Part shown: positions 34,907 to 44,523 of the stretch, in pieces
Layout: each line of letters starts with the position of its first letter
Position numbering within the stretch: position 1 is the stretch's first letter
Assembly (NCBI GenBank): GCA_000349905.1
Contig: KB722740.1
Coordinates: 957,791-1,021,790, forward strand
DNA: 64,000 bases
Reading direction: 5' to 3'
Source of the DNA: Volvariella volvacea V23
Lineage: Eukaryota; Basidiomycota; Agaricomycetes; Agaricales; Pluteaceae
Translations under genes and position numbers: made by a program
Notes under the pieces: generated by a model
The model's database searches: none
What the model was told of the DNA's origin: nothing
What the model saw: the letters and a program-made list of their open reading frames with translations, nothing else

Positions 34907-36982
34907 ATGCAGCCCGAGTCTGGAGACGATTATATCCGTCGTTTAGCTTCATTCGTTCGTCTTAACGAAAAGGGTCTGGCTGAAGCTCTCCCCATCCGTC
35001 GCCGCCCTTCCCATCAGCCCCAGCCATCGTCTTTCAGCCCCTTCAGTTGGTTTGGCATAGAATCTTCCCTTCAATCTCCTACATCCAGGCCAGTCATCCT
35101 CTCCCTCGATATACACCACCTTTCCTACGTTTTGGTCCGCCTCGAAGCCCTTGGTATCGATGTCGGAAGTCTCGATGTCAAAGTCGACAATCCCTCTAGG
35201 CCTGTTACCAATCTCAATATATTCTCCAGTCCAGACAGGTCCGAGACATTATCAATGACCTCTCTCCGCTCCTCCTTGTCCGTCGTCTCCGGCTTGTCCC
35301 TCGGCGCTGCGTGGTGGATGCGTCCGGAGCCCCCCAGTGTCGATGCAGAGCTCAAATACCTTTATAGCAGCTTTACCAAGTTGCCTGCTCTCACCGTTCA
35401 GGCTCCCGGCCGCCAGGTTGTTGCTGAGTTGATGAATGACCCTCCCAACGAGACTGCATTGCCCCTTGATGCCTTCAAGAACCTCCAGAGTCTCGTTTGT
35501 GTCGACCTAGATCCCCGTATTCTCTTGGGTTGGGATCGCCTGGCGGAAAGCCTCCGAAGCCTCAAAATTCAGAATAGTGGCCTGGAAGACATCTCTGATA
35601 TTTTCGTGGGAGCAGTTTTAGAGGACGAGGCTAGGAGACAAGGCGTATCAAGTACGCGTCGGCGGTACTCGAGTAATCGTCCCTCGCCTTCTCATACAAA
35701 TATTCATTCTGCATCCAACACTTCTTTAGGGGGTACTGGGTCCATGCTCGTCGAGGATAAAGTCCCTACGGCCGGGGGGGACAATCCTTCTGCTCAGCTT
35801 TCGTCCCTCAAATGGGCATTTCTAAAGCATCTCTCCCTACCCGACAACTCATTAACATTCTTTCCAATCGAGTCAATACCTTATCTCACCTCACTCACAC
35901 ATCTGGATCTTTCGTCCAATCTCTTGGTGTCTGTTCCACCTGGCCTGGCATCCCTTCATAACCTGATATCCCTCAACCTATCTGACAATATGATCGACTC
36001 TGTGCTAGGGATCTACCTTAATCTAGGGCAGATCCTCTCTCTTAATTTGGCACGCAATCGATTGGACTCGATATGTGGCCTGGAACGCATGATGGCACTG
36101 GAGCGAGTAGACTTGCGCCATAATCTTGTCGAAGAGTGCGATGAGATTAGTAGACTCGCTGTTCTACCCAATATCTCGGAGCTCTGGGTGGAAGGAAATT
36201 TATTTGCACAGTACGACGACAATTACCGGGTTAAGTGCTTCAACTACTTTTTGAAGGAGGGCAAGGAAATCACTTTGGACGGGTCTTCTCCTACATTTCT
36301 AGAGAGGCGAAATTTAATAGGACCACCACAGACGGACCCACCACTTTCTCGCCCCGCGCCACTTGTAAGCCAACAACCTGCCGCCACCCCACCCGGGGTT
36401 TCCGATAAGCAGATTCCTGGAGAGCATCCTCATACGCCTGAAGGGCAAGGTGATCGGAGTGCTTTAGCAGAACCTGCCTTGGTGAAGTCCACGCATAAGA
36501 AAAAGAAAGTCAAAAGGATCGTAGAAATAACCGCCGACAACAGCAGCCCCCCCATTGCTTTTCCAGGTGGTTCTAGCCATTCTGAGAATGATACTGGAAT
36601 GCCCGTGTCACCCGTCAAGACAAGAGAGTACTGGGGTGGTGCTGAGACAAACCACCTTAAGATTGCAACAGCAAATCTGCCCTCGGCGACCGGCCGCTCT
36701 CGACATCAACGCCATCAGACAGAGCACAGATTCATGTCTACAGTGCCAGAAGATAGCACGGGCAGCGTAGCTTCATCTCGGTCGGCGGCAAGGCGATCGA
36801 GGATGAGTGCGTCTGTCTACGAGCCAAATTCTGCGGGTGAGCTTGGGAGTCTGGATGAAGAGGAGTTCAAAGTCGTAGATGCGGCGGAGGCGTATCGGCG
36901 GAGGATAGAAGCGTTGAAGCAAGACATGGGGGATGCCTGGCTGAAGGTACTAAGCCAGAGCCAGTTGAAGTCGGCTCGCTGA
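34907..36982 (+). CDS. Leucine-rich-repeat protein
   Basis: Intronless, 691 residues, starting MQPESGDDYIRRLASFVRLN. Residues about 300-480 form an LRR array: LKHLSLPDNSLTFFP, LTHLDLSSNLLVSVP, LISLNLSDNMIDSV, ILSLNLARNRLDSI, LERVDLRHNLVEE, then an LRR-cap-like ISELWVEGNLFAQYDDNYRV. The N-terminal block and the spacing resemble LKB1-interacting (STK11IP-like) LRR proteins, but the match is only partial. The C-terminus is Ser-rich with a basic THKKKKVKRIVEI patch and a terminal helix (AAEAYRRRIEALKQDMGDAW). Scaffold role inferred. Confidence 0.75.
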   Translation: MQPESGDDYIRRLASFVRLNEKGLAEALPIRRRPSHQPQPSSFSPFSWFGIESSLQSPTSRPVILSLDIHHLSYVLVRLEALGIDVGSLDVKVDNPSRPVTNLNIFSSPDRSETLSMTSLRSSLSVVSGLSLGAAWWMRPEPPSVDAELKYLYSSFTKLPALTVQAPGRQVVAELMNDPPNETALPLDAFKNLQSLVCVDLDPRILLGWDRLAESLRSLKIQNSGLEDISDIFVGAVLEDEARRQGVSSTRRRYSSNRPSPSHTNIHSASNTSLGGTGSMLVEDKVPTAGGDNPSAQLSSLKWAFLKHLSLPDNSLTFFPIESIPYLTSLTHLDLSSNLLVSVPPGLASLHNLISLNLSDNMIDSVLGIYLNLGQILSLNLARNRLDSICGLERMMALERVDLRHNLVEECDEISRLAVLPNISELWVEGNLFAQYDDNYRVKCFNYFLKEGKEITLDGSSPTFLERRNLIGPPQTDPPLSRPAPLVSQQPAATPPGVSDKQIPGEHPHTPEGQGDRSALAEPALVKSTHKKKKVKRIVEITADNSSPPIAFPGGSSHSENDTGMPVSPVKTREYWGGAETNHLKIATANLPSATGRSRHQRHQTEHRFMSTVPEDSTGSVASSRSAARRSRMSASVYEPNSAGELGSLDEEEFKVVDAAEAYRRRIEALKQDMGDAWLKVLSQSQLKSAR

Positions 36983-37213
36983 GCAATGAATGCGATACCC
37001 TTGTAATTAGTACGGTAATAAATATAATGGGAAATGTTTGGTTGGGGTGTCGTGGGTCCCTGATTTGGTCCTGTGGGTCGAGTTGTTGAGCGTGTCACAC
37101 CTCTTTGCATTTGACTCTTTGATCGTTTCTCTTTCATCTTGCTTGCTTGGCCTGCGGTCTTCATCTCGCCCCTTTCACGTCGTTCTTTACCTACCGCAGA
37201 TTCAGAAACAGAC

Positions 37214-38020
37214 ATGGGTGCCAATCTCTCCAAGGCTCTTGGTAGGCTATCCATTGTCCCCACCTTCTTGCGTCTTACCACCTATGACCCAGCCAAAATT
37301 TTCGGGAACAAGGAGATGAGGTTGTTGATGTTGGGGCTCGATGCGGCTGGAAAGACGAGTACGTTTGCCTTACTTCATTCAGAGTTGTGCCGGCGCTTCA
37401 TTCTCTTCAGCTATCCTCTACAAGCTCAAGTTGAACCAGTCCGTAACTACCATCCCCACTGGTATGAGCACTCCATTATGGTCGCAGCGTCTGCTAATCA
37501 CGGGGCTTGCAGTCGGTTTCAATGTGGAGACTGTCACATACAAGAACGTCAAGTTCAATGTCTGGGATGTCGGTGGTCAAGACAAGATTCGACCTTTATG
37601 GCGACATTACTATACGGGAACTCAGGGCCTCGTTTTCGTTGTCGACAGCCAAGATAGAGAGCGAATAGACGAAGCCAAACAGGAACTTCATCGCATACTG
37701 AGCGATAGGGAGATGAAGGAGTGCCTTCTTCTTGTCTTTGCGAATAAGCAAGACCTTCCAGGCGGTTAGTCTTAGCAGATGAGGTCGCACTATGCTTTAC
37801 TAACCTTACTCCAGCAATGGCTCCGGCCGAAGTAACAGAGAAGTTGGGCCTGCACCGGATGAGGGATAGGTCGTGGTACGTCCACCCCAGGTACGCTCAA
37901 TAAGTAACTATGAAATGCGCCCACAAGACTTACTTCACTTACAGCTGCGCGACAACTGGCGAAGGTCTCTTTGAAGGCTTGCAATGGTTGTCCCAGAATG
38001 TTAAGAAACGGCAACCTTAA
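37214..38020 (+). CDS. arf6: ADP-ribosylation factor, Arf6 type
   Basis: Small GTPase of membrane traffic and cortical actin control at the plasma membrane. Spliced protein starts [20 protein letters not shown], with Gly2 for N-myristoylation and an amphipathic helix. G-motifs: GLDAAGKT (P-loop), [20 protein letters not shown] then [20 protein letters not shown] (switch I to switch II), [10 protein letters not shown] (NKxD) and [20 protein letters not shown]. Introns of about 50 nt fall after ALA, GKT, TIPT, LPG and YVHPS. Switch and interswitch residues are of Arf6 rather than Arf1 type. Stop at 38018-38020 after KKRQP. Confidence 0.92.
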
Positions 38021-38378
38021 GTAATCTGACACGCGATGTTGCTTTGTAGTGCGGATTTTCGCTGCTCCTGGATACCCTTCTGCGCCCTTCTGTCCTTGTT
38101 ATGGCCTTCTACGAATCTCGCAATGCATGAATGGACTTCCCATATCCATCCTCACGTTCTAGTTCCTTCCACACTTGCCCACTACTCCTTGGCCTTTATA
38201 CCAACGTCTGTGATCTATCATCAGGGTAGCTCGTTATATCCTTTAATTAATATACGTCGTTTATCGTCATAAACTCAGTTGCAAGCACCCCATAGGGCTT
38301 ATGTAAACCTGGATGTCGTGCTCATTCGCCATCAAACCGAGAGAAATCTTCGCCGTTGCCCTCTTCCACCACATCCTA
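38021..38378. other. intergenic: arf6 terminator and cysteine synthase promoter
   Basis: About 360 bp between two plus-strand genes. Pyrimidine-rich stretches occur before the downstream ATG; no gene recognised. Confidence 0.5.
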
Positions 38379-39721
38379 ATGAAGCCTTTAATACGTTCAG
38401 TTTTACCCAGCCGGAAATTTTCTACGATTACGAGCGTCAATGGTTTCATTGGCGCCGTCGGAAATACACCACTAGTTTTGTTACTTAACCTCGTTTTCCC
38501 GTCCTGATGATCTGACATATATTGTTAGATATACCTTGAAACCCTTTCAAAAGCTATTGGGTGTCGTATCTATGGCAAGGCGGAATTTCAAAACCCTGGC
38601 GGTAGTGTAAAGGACCGCGCAGCACTAGGAGTTATTCGTGCTGCTGAGAACAAGGGTTTGTGAGTAGGCCTCTATATACTTCGTCAGGACGTATATTCGA
38701 TTGATGCCTGGCTGTCAAGGATCAAACCGGGTGGCACCATTGTTGAGGGAACCGCAGGTAACACTGGAATAGGTCTTGCTCATGTTTGTAGGGCACGCGG
38801 ATACCAGTGTATCATTTACATGCCAGACACACAGGTATTGTTTCTCACGACTTTCTGTAGGTGAACCATACTTAATGAGTGTCCTCAGAGTCGCGAAAAA
38901 ATTGAACTTCTGCGAATGCTTGGAGCCATTGTCCGGCCTGTGCCTGCAGTACCGTTCGAGGACCCAAATAATTACAACCATCAGGCCCGCAGGTATGCTG
39001 AAGAGAACCTGAATACCGTCTGGACAGATCAGTTCGACAATACGGCCAATGCACAAGCTCATTATGAAACCACGGGACCAGAGATATGGGCGCAACTTGG
39101 CGGACGACTGGATGGCTTTGTTTGTGCTACAGGAACTGGAGGCACCTTGGCAGGAGTAGGCCGCTTCCTGAAAGAGAAGAGTGACGGAAACACCCAGGTC
39201 TGGTTGGCTGATCCTCCTGGCAGTGTTCTGACGAGCTATGTGACCTCGGGTGGAAAACTGAGCCAGAGGACAGGGAGCTCCATCACTGAAGGTGATTTTT
39301 GCTCCTGCCACCCGTGTCAATTCCATACTGAAAATGGGGAAGGTATTGGCCAGGGCCGTGTCACTCAAAATCTAGCCACACTTGTAGACTCCCTGGATGG
39401 GGCCTTCACTGTGCCGGACACGAAGTCAATCAAGATGGTATATGAACTCCTCGATGCAGAGGGACTTTATATGGGAGCTAGCTCTGCACTCAACGTCGTC
39501 GCTGCTGTAGAATTAGCTCAGCGTCTCGGGAAAGGTTGGTCAATGGCTTTGTGGTGGGTACATTTGTTTACATTTGCATCTTAGGTTCCACCGTCGTCAC
39601 TGTCCTTTGTGATGGGGCGTATCGATATCAGAGTCGTTTGTTCTCCCGTAAATGGCTTCATTCTAAGGGGTTGTTGGACGCAATACCTAGCCATCTTCAA
39701 AAGTACATTGTCCTAGAGTGA
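38379..39721 (+). CDS. Cysteine synthase, mitochondrial type (PLP-dependent)
   Basis: Makes cysteine from an activated serine and sulfide. The start [20 protein letters not shown] looks like a mitochondrial leader. Then: [12 protein letters not shown], after intron 1 ISK-type helix [34 protein letters not shown] with the PLP lysine, [69 protein letters not shown] and [20 protein letters not shown]. Introns are at about 38,496-38,528, 38,658-38,718, one near 38,840, 39,292-39,341 and 39,535-39,583. The mix of motifs matches the fungal mitochondrial cysteine synthase group. It is the last intact host gene; the transposon compartment starts directly downstream. Confidence 0.88.
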
Positions 39722-40246
39722 GATTGTGGCAATGTCCACGAATCAATTGTCGCGTGACTTTCTGTTCATTATCACCAACAAAAAAGGCTCTTCTATTTTG
39801 GTCAGTTCAAGAGATGTTCAGAAAAATACAGTAGTTTGCAAAATGATAAACATTTGCACTAAAAACCCACACAAGTGCTGTTTGTGACATGACAGAGATT
39901 CTCAATCTCAATCTGATCCAATTCTGGGATTGGAATAGTGCTTTATTTGGTTTAGACATCCACTTGTTATGGGTCATAACAGAAATCCATCTCAATATCT
40001 TAGCATCCTGCACTGTTGAAATACTATCCATTCTATTTTCTTATACCACATCAGCAATCTCAAAAGAAACATGGAGTGCTCTATAGTACCTCATAGTATC
40101 ATAGCTTGGTCCTTCACTATGAAGAGCTATATAGTTGGTGTGAACATATAGTCTTGAGCCATAGTTTTTGTATAGCATGCTTATAGCTTGATCAAAGTGA
40201 GTTATAGTCTCTGCCATAGTTAATTATAACATGTATTACTTAGTAT
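39722..40246. other. boundary stretch with clustered TATAG motifs
   Basis: AT-rich sequence without coding potential directly after the cysteine synthase. Between about 40,080 and 40,246 the short motif ATAG/CTATA recurs roughly eleven times in both orientations, resembling subterminal motifs of a DNA transposon. No open frame of interest. Confidence 0.35.
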
Positions 40247-40284
40247 AGTGGGCTATGGCTTTGCCTGGCAGGTCCAAGTCCATT
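40247..40284 (+). repeat. MITE-family terminal repeat, single copy
   Basis: AGTGGGCTATGGC...TGGCAGGTCCAAGTCC is the same terminal sequence as the ends of the 153-bp MITE at 42300. Only one end is seen here, so it is a truncated copy or the outer end of a longer element. Confidence 0.55.
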
Positions 40285-41076
40285 TATTGGTTATTTTTTT
40301 ATTAAGCATATTAATAATCTTAAACCTCTACTTTTGTTTTTCAAAATAGCTTATTGACCTGTAGGCTGTGCTGAATACATGTAGCCATATTGTTAATTTC
40401 ATGTTTTAATTAAATTATCTCTGTGTTGTATGACTAGAAGATTAGAGCTAGATCTAGGGTTGATCATATATGCCATTCTAAAAATGTGGTATAAACAATT
40501 GTAGGATAAAGAAATTCTGACAAAACACAATGTAATAAGCTATGACATGTAACAGCAATATAAACTTACATTCACATTATGAAGCCTAGCATTCTTAAGT
40601 ATTCTGTTTTTCTCTTGCTGTGTTCTTGATTTTTGTGCATATTCAATAAGCACCTTTGATTCATTGTGTAGCAGATAGATCTTTGTTAGGTTGGCAAGTT
40701 CATTGGCTGGAACAAGACAAATAGAGCATGAATACAGGCTCTTTACCCCATATGTAAGAGCCATAATACATCTAACATGCAATGTTTCAGCATATAGAAC
40801 ACCACAAAAAAGTAGATATGTATTGCTCCTCATAGTCTGCAGATAGGATCAGAATGACAGGGAATATAAATCTAATGACTTTATTCTCACATTCAAAATA
40901 AACTCTATTGAATGATTTATCTTGAATGGCTTTGAGAAGGACTTTAAATGATTCATGCCAGACAACCCATTTGAAGTTAACACAATATGTGTCTGCTATG
41001 TTGTTTGCTTCCTCCTGAAGCCAAAAATGGTCCCAAAGGCATGTAAAGCTCATAGTAGTGAGAAATAAAGACTCAT

Positions 41077-41160
41077 GATTCCAAGTCCAGAACGAAGTGA
41101 GGACTTGGTCTTTTCAGGACCAGGAAAGCCGTGCCTGATTTTGGTGCCTGGCGGTAACTT
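41077..41160 (+). repeat. dispersed repeat, copy A
   Basis: About 75 bp nearly identical to 62960-63037: a block starting GATTCCAAGTCC and containing TTTTCAGGACCAGGAAAGCC and TGCCTGATTTTGGTGCCT. This copy has retained CG where the other has CA. Identity of the parent element unknown. Confidence 0.7.
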
Positions 41161-41316
41161 CCGAGCTTGTAATGTCATATTTTGGCTGAATTTGATGAAA
41201 GTTTGCATTGTATTTGAAAACTGTAGGATATATTGTTACCATACTTTGCATATACATTCTACACATAAAATGGAAGATTTCTCTCCCTTATAGCTAAGAA
41301 ATATAGGAAGAACCCA

Positions 41317-41683
41317 TAGAGATATTAACCATTTCGTGTTTTTCACACCAATGAATCGCATCGCATTCAATAACCGTGGAGCGCACATTAAAACTAATAT
41401 AACCGTTGGATGCTACATAAATTTTCATACAAGTTTGCCTATAACATCATAAGGTTCTGTGCAGAACTTGATTGAGCAACAGGACATACAGGTAGAACAT
41501 ACACTTATGAAGGGTGCTTAATTAATCATTCAATTCTTCACCAAACCTTGTGATGTTATAACAAATTCTGTGCCATTTCTTATGTGGATTCCAGTGGTTA
41601 TATTAGTTTTAATGTGCGCCCCACGGTTATTGAATGCGATGCAATTCTTTAATGGGAAAAACACAAAGTGGTCAATATCTCTA
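41317..41683. mobile_element. fold-back/MITE-like element, about 365 bp
   Basis: The sequence from 41,318 reads into an inverted copy of itself ending at 41,682. Arms begin GAGATATTaACCA and continue to the shared GCATCGCATTCAATAACCGT and GCGCACATTAAAACTAATAT, about 95 bp well matched and a further 70 bp recognisable, with a short loop near 41,500. It is bounded by TA on both sides, a possible TA target duplication. No coding capacity. Unlike its surroundings it keeps several CpGs in both arms. Confidence 0.7.
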
Positions 41684-41699
41684 CAAGATCTTCATATAT

Positions 41700-42055
41700 T
41701 TCTTAGATATAAGATAGAGAAATATTCTATTTTATGTGTACAATGCATATGTAAAGTGCAGTGCTGATATCTCCCATGGTTTGCAAATGTAATGCAATTT
41801 TTGATATAGAAAATAGAAAGTCTTGAATAACCCTTATGAATTTGTTAAGTATAAGGTATAGAACTTATCCATTATATGTACCCAGTATATCTCTAAAGTA
41901 TGAAACAATATCTCCAGCAGTGTTCAAATGTAGTGCACACTATTGTCAATACCTATAGACTTATGAAGAGTTGTTGGAACTATAGACAATAGAATAATAC
42001 AAGGTGGTTGTATTTTATGTGTACATATAGAGTATAAGAGCTGTATCTATAATCA
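41700..42055 (+). repeat. degenerate tandem repeat, period about 141 bp
   Basis: Landmark ATTTTATGTGTAC or a variant starts at 41,729, 41,871 and 42,012. It is followed each time by a similar order of motifs (TAAAGT...AGTATCTCC-like, TTCAAATGTAgTGCA, CTTATGAA). About two and a half units, strongly diverged. Confidence 0.5.
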
Positions 42056-42299
42056 TTATTTGATTCCACTACAAATATGCATGACACTATTAAAAATCAA
42101 AAAATTTATGATAAGTTTTATCAGACAAAAATCTGGGCCTATGTTTTATGTGAATTATCATCAATGATTATCAATATTATTAGCTAGAATCTTAAATATT
42201 ATTAATTTAGTCAGATACATCCTGAGTTCAGGGCTGTCAAAATTATAAATCTTATTGAAAGTACAAACATTATTAACACAAAATATGATAATTCAAGAG

Positions 42300-42452
42300 A
42301 GTAGGCCATGCTGACACCTGGCAGGTCCAAGTCTAGATTTCTTACTTGTTAAAACTGAATTCTATTAGAGCTAGCTAGGCTAGCTCTAATAGAATTCAAT
42401 CCTAATAAAAAAACCTGGACTTGGACCTGCCAGGCACCAGCCATGGCCTACT
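42300..42452. mobile_element. MITE with 40-bp terminal inverted repeats and central palindrome
   Basis: 153 bp. The left end AGTAGGCCATG...CACCTGGCAGGTCCAAGTC is matched in inverted orientation by the right end, GACTTGGACCTGCCAGG...CATGGCCTACT. The centre, 42,357-42,397, is a perfect palindrome of two 19-bp arms around TAG. No coding capacity; must be mobilised in trans. Related ends at 40,247 and 52,547. Confidence 0.78.
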
Positions 42453-42620
42453 TTACTTAGCTCCTAGGTAGATAACCAGCCTACAACTCACCCTCTACCC
42501 AATCCTTTACTATTTTGAATGTATGAGAGAAAGTTCATATACTTTGCCATAATTGGATAATTTTTTTGTGTTCCAAATGATGAGAACTTGGTTTTGTTTG
42601 CATAGAGAGCAATACAGAGA

Positions 42621-44399
42621 GGTTTTCCATCAGAAGGGAGTAAGATCTAGATATTTGTTAATAACCAGTAATCTTACATTTAGTAGTTAGAAATGTCATT
42701 TTGAGTAATAAGTTTAGTACTTACTGTTTCATTCTTGCCTATTTTTAGTGTTTTAGTGTTTTTGAATAGCACAATTTGATATTGAGGTAGATAGGCTGAC
42801 AAACAAGAAGTGGATCATTTTCACAATTTGGTAAGCACTAAATTTCCTGCCTGTACTTTCTCAAAGTCTTGAAATATAATAGATGGCTAGGTAGCACTTA
42901 GGAAGATTTGTCATTGTCATTATTGTTACTAAAAGATTATACATAGCTATAACTGGAAGCATCCTGGGGTTGATTTGATGATGGGATATGTTTAAGCTGT
43001 ATTGCATCATTTTGGCTTTGCAAATAAATTGAGGTAAAAAAAAGGTAATCAGCTTGAAAGATTTATATTATGCATTATTAGTATAAAAGCATGCTATTGG
43101 ATAACATCACAACTTACTTGCTTTGCTATGTCATGGTAGTTGCTTTTATAAAAGGTGAGACTCTTTAAGCAATCTATGATTTGCTTCAAAGTGCTTTGTT
43201 ATGTAATTAAGAGTAATATCTTTGTTAATAATATCTTCAAACAAATAGGGTGTGCATGTGTAATTTTGGGTAATTGTAGGGATACTAGAGGTCACTATTA
43301 AGTTTTCACCCAAAGAATTCAGCATATTTCTAAGTAGATATTATTTAAGTAGTGATATAGATATAACAAATAGCACATACATATCAGATACTGTGCTGAA
43401 AATCACTTTAGCTCTTTTTGTTCAGTAGCAATTATTACATTAGTATAAATTTCCATCATTTTTTTTTCTCAATTTGCTGCAGTATGAACTTGATATTAGG
43501 CCATTATATGATTTTTCTCTTTCTGTGTTCTAGCTCTTTATACTTTTTTTTTTTAAAATTCTGCTTGGGTGACCAATCTAGGCTGATCAGGAGATCAGGC
43601 CCTATCTATGACAGTACATTGCACCTAACTAAAGGCAGTCTGTACAAGCAAAATAAGTAACAATGAGTCCATGAGAAACACCTAACTAAAGATAGCTATA
43701 TCATGGCTAAGTCCATTCAGAGCCTGCTTAAGATATAAGGTGAAGAGCACATTTTCTGCTATAGCAGGAACCATTGTTAATGCCAGCCATAGTAGGCATA
43801 GAAACTCTTTTGGTTTGTTTTGGTTTGAGTACCATCTACCAGAGGTGCTTTGTTAGTAGGCTTGTATTGTGGCAGGTCAGGGAACCAACACCCCTATTAT
43901 AATAGATGTACTGCAGACAAAATGGCATAGGTGGGCAGAGCCCTTTCTATATAATATCTACAACACCCTTAAAGAATAGTCTTTTGAGAAGCATGGGAGA
44001 TATATGGATAATGAGGAACTTACCTAGTTTGACCCATACTTATCAGATCTTACTAGCTAATGAGAATATTACAAACTGCTGACATTCTTAATCCTGTGGC
44101 AGGCATTTCTCCAAGGGTTCCTCTAGTATGTGGCCCATGTCATGGGCCAGACAGGTCAACTCTTAACTATATCATTACTACATCTATATCCATTTGAAGG
44201 GCATCCACCCCATCACATCCATTGATTGTTTTTCCAACCAGGTGCCTGCCTTGTGGCAGTGTAGGCAACTTATTCCTCCTAGCCCAAAGGGCATTGAAGG
44301 CACTGAAGGGTATTCATGATGAATGAGACAGTGAAGAGAGGCTTGTTCCCAAATAAGAAGGTGGTAGTAAGAGGTCAAAAAGAGATGTAGCTCTTTGTA
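42621..44399. other. AT-rich transposon-derived sequence, no gene seen
   Basis: No recognisable protein. Some low-complexity T runs near 43,440-43,560. Continues the CpG-poor composition of the compartment, and probably holds the flanks of the two Plavaka copies. Confidence 0.4.
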
Positions 44400-44523
44400 C
44401 TTGTTTGATAACTATCTTTGAATTCTTTTTAGTCTGTAATAGGAGCTTTATTATTATATCTGCAAGTTTCTTGGCTGGAATAAGAAAAACTGGACATGGA
44501 CAAGAACTTTTTTGCCCCCATGT

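Larger units (their letters stand above)
40540..42620 (-). pseudogene. Plavaka-type transposase remnant, copy A
   Basis: Minus-strand fragments of a Plavaka (CACTA-like, basidiomycete) transposase. From right to left: LYANKTKFSSFGTQKNYPIM (about 42,535-42,600), then after an interrupted stretch NFKWVVWHESFKVLLKAIQD, VIRFIFPVILILSADYEEQY (41,053-40,787), and in another frame MALTYGVKSLYSCSICLVPA then NELANLTKIYLLHNES (40,833-40,540). The family's LILSADYEEQ and CPICLVP blocks are recognisable. Several conserved Arg/Cys positions read Trp, Tyr or Cys, as expected from C-to-T decay. The gap of about 1.5 kb in the middle is filled by a fold-back element, degenerate tandem repeats and a MITE. Confidence 0.72.

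Noticed and set aside
44184..44378. A 64-codon minus-strand frame near the Plavaka copy B
   Set aside because: No recognisable motif; best regarded as transposon debris.
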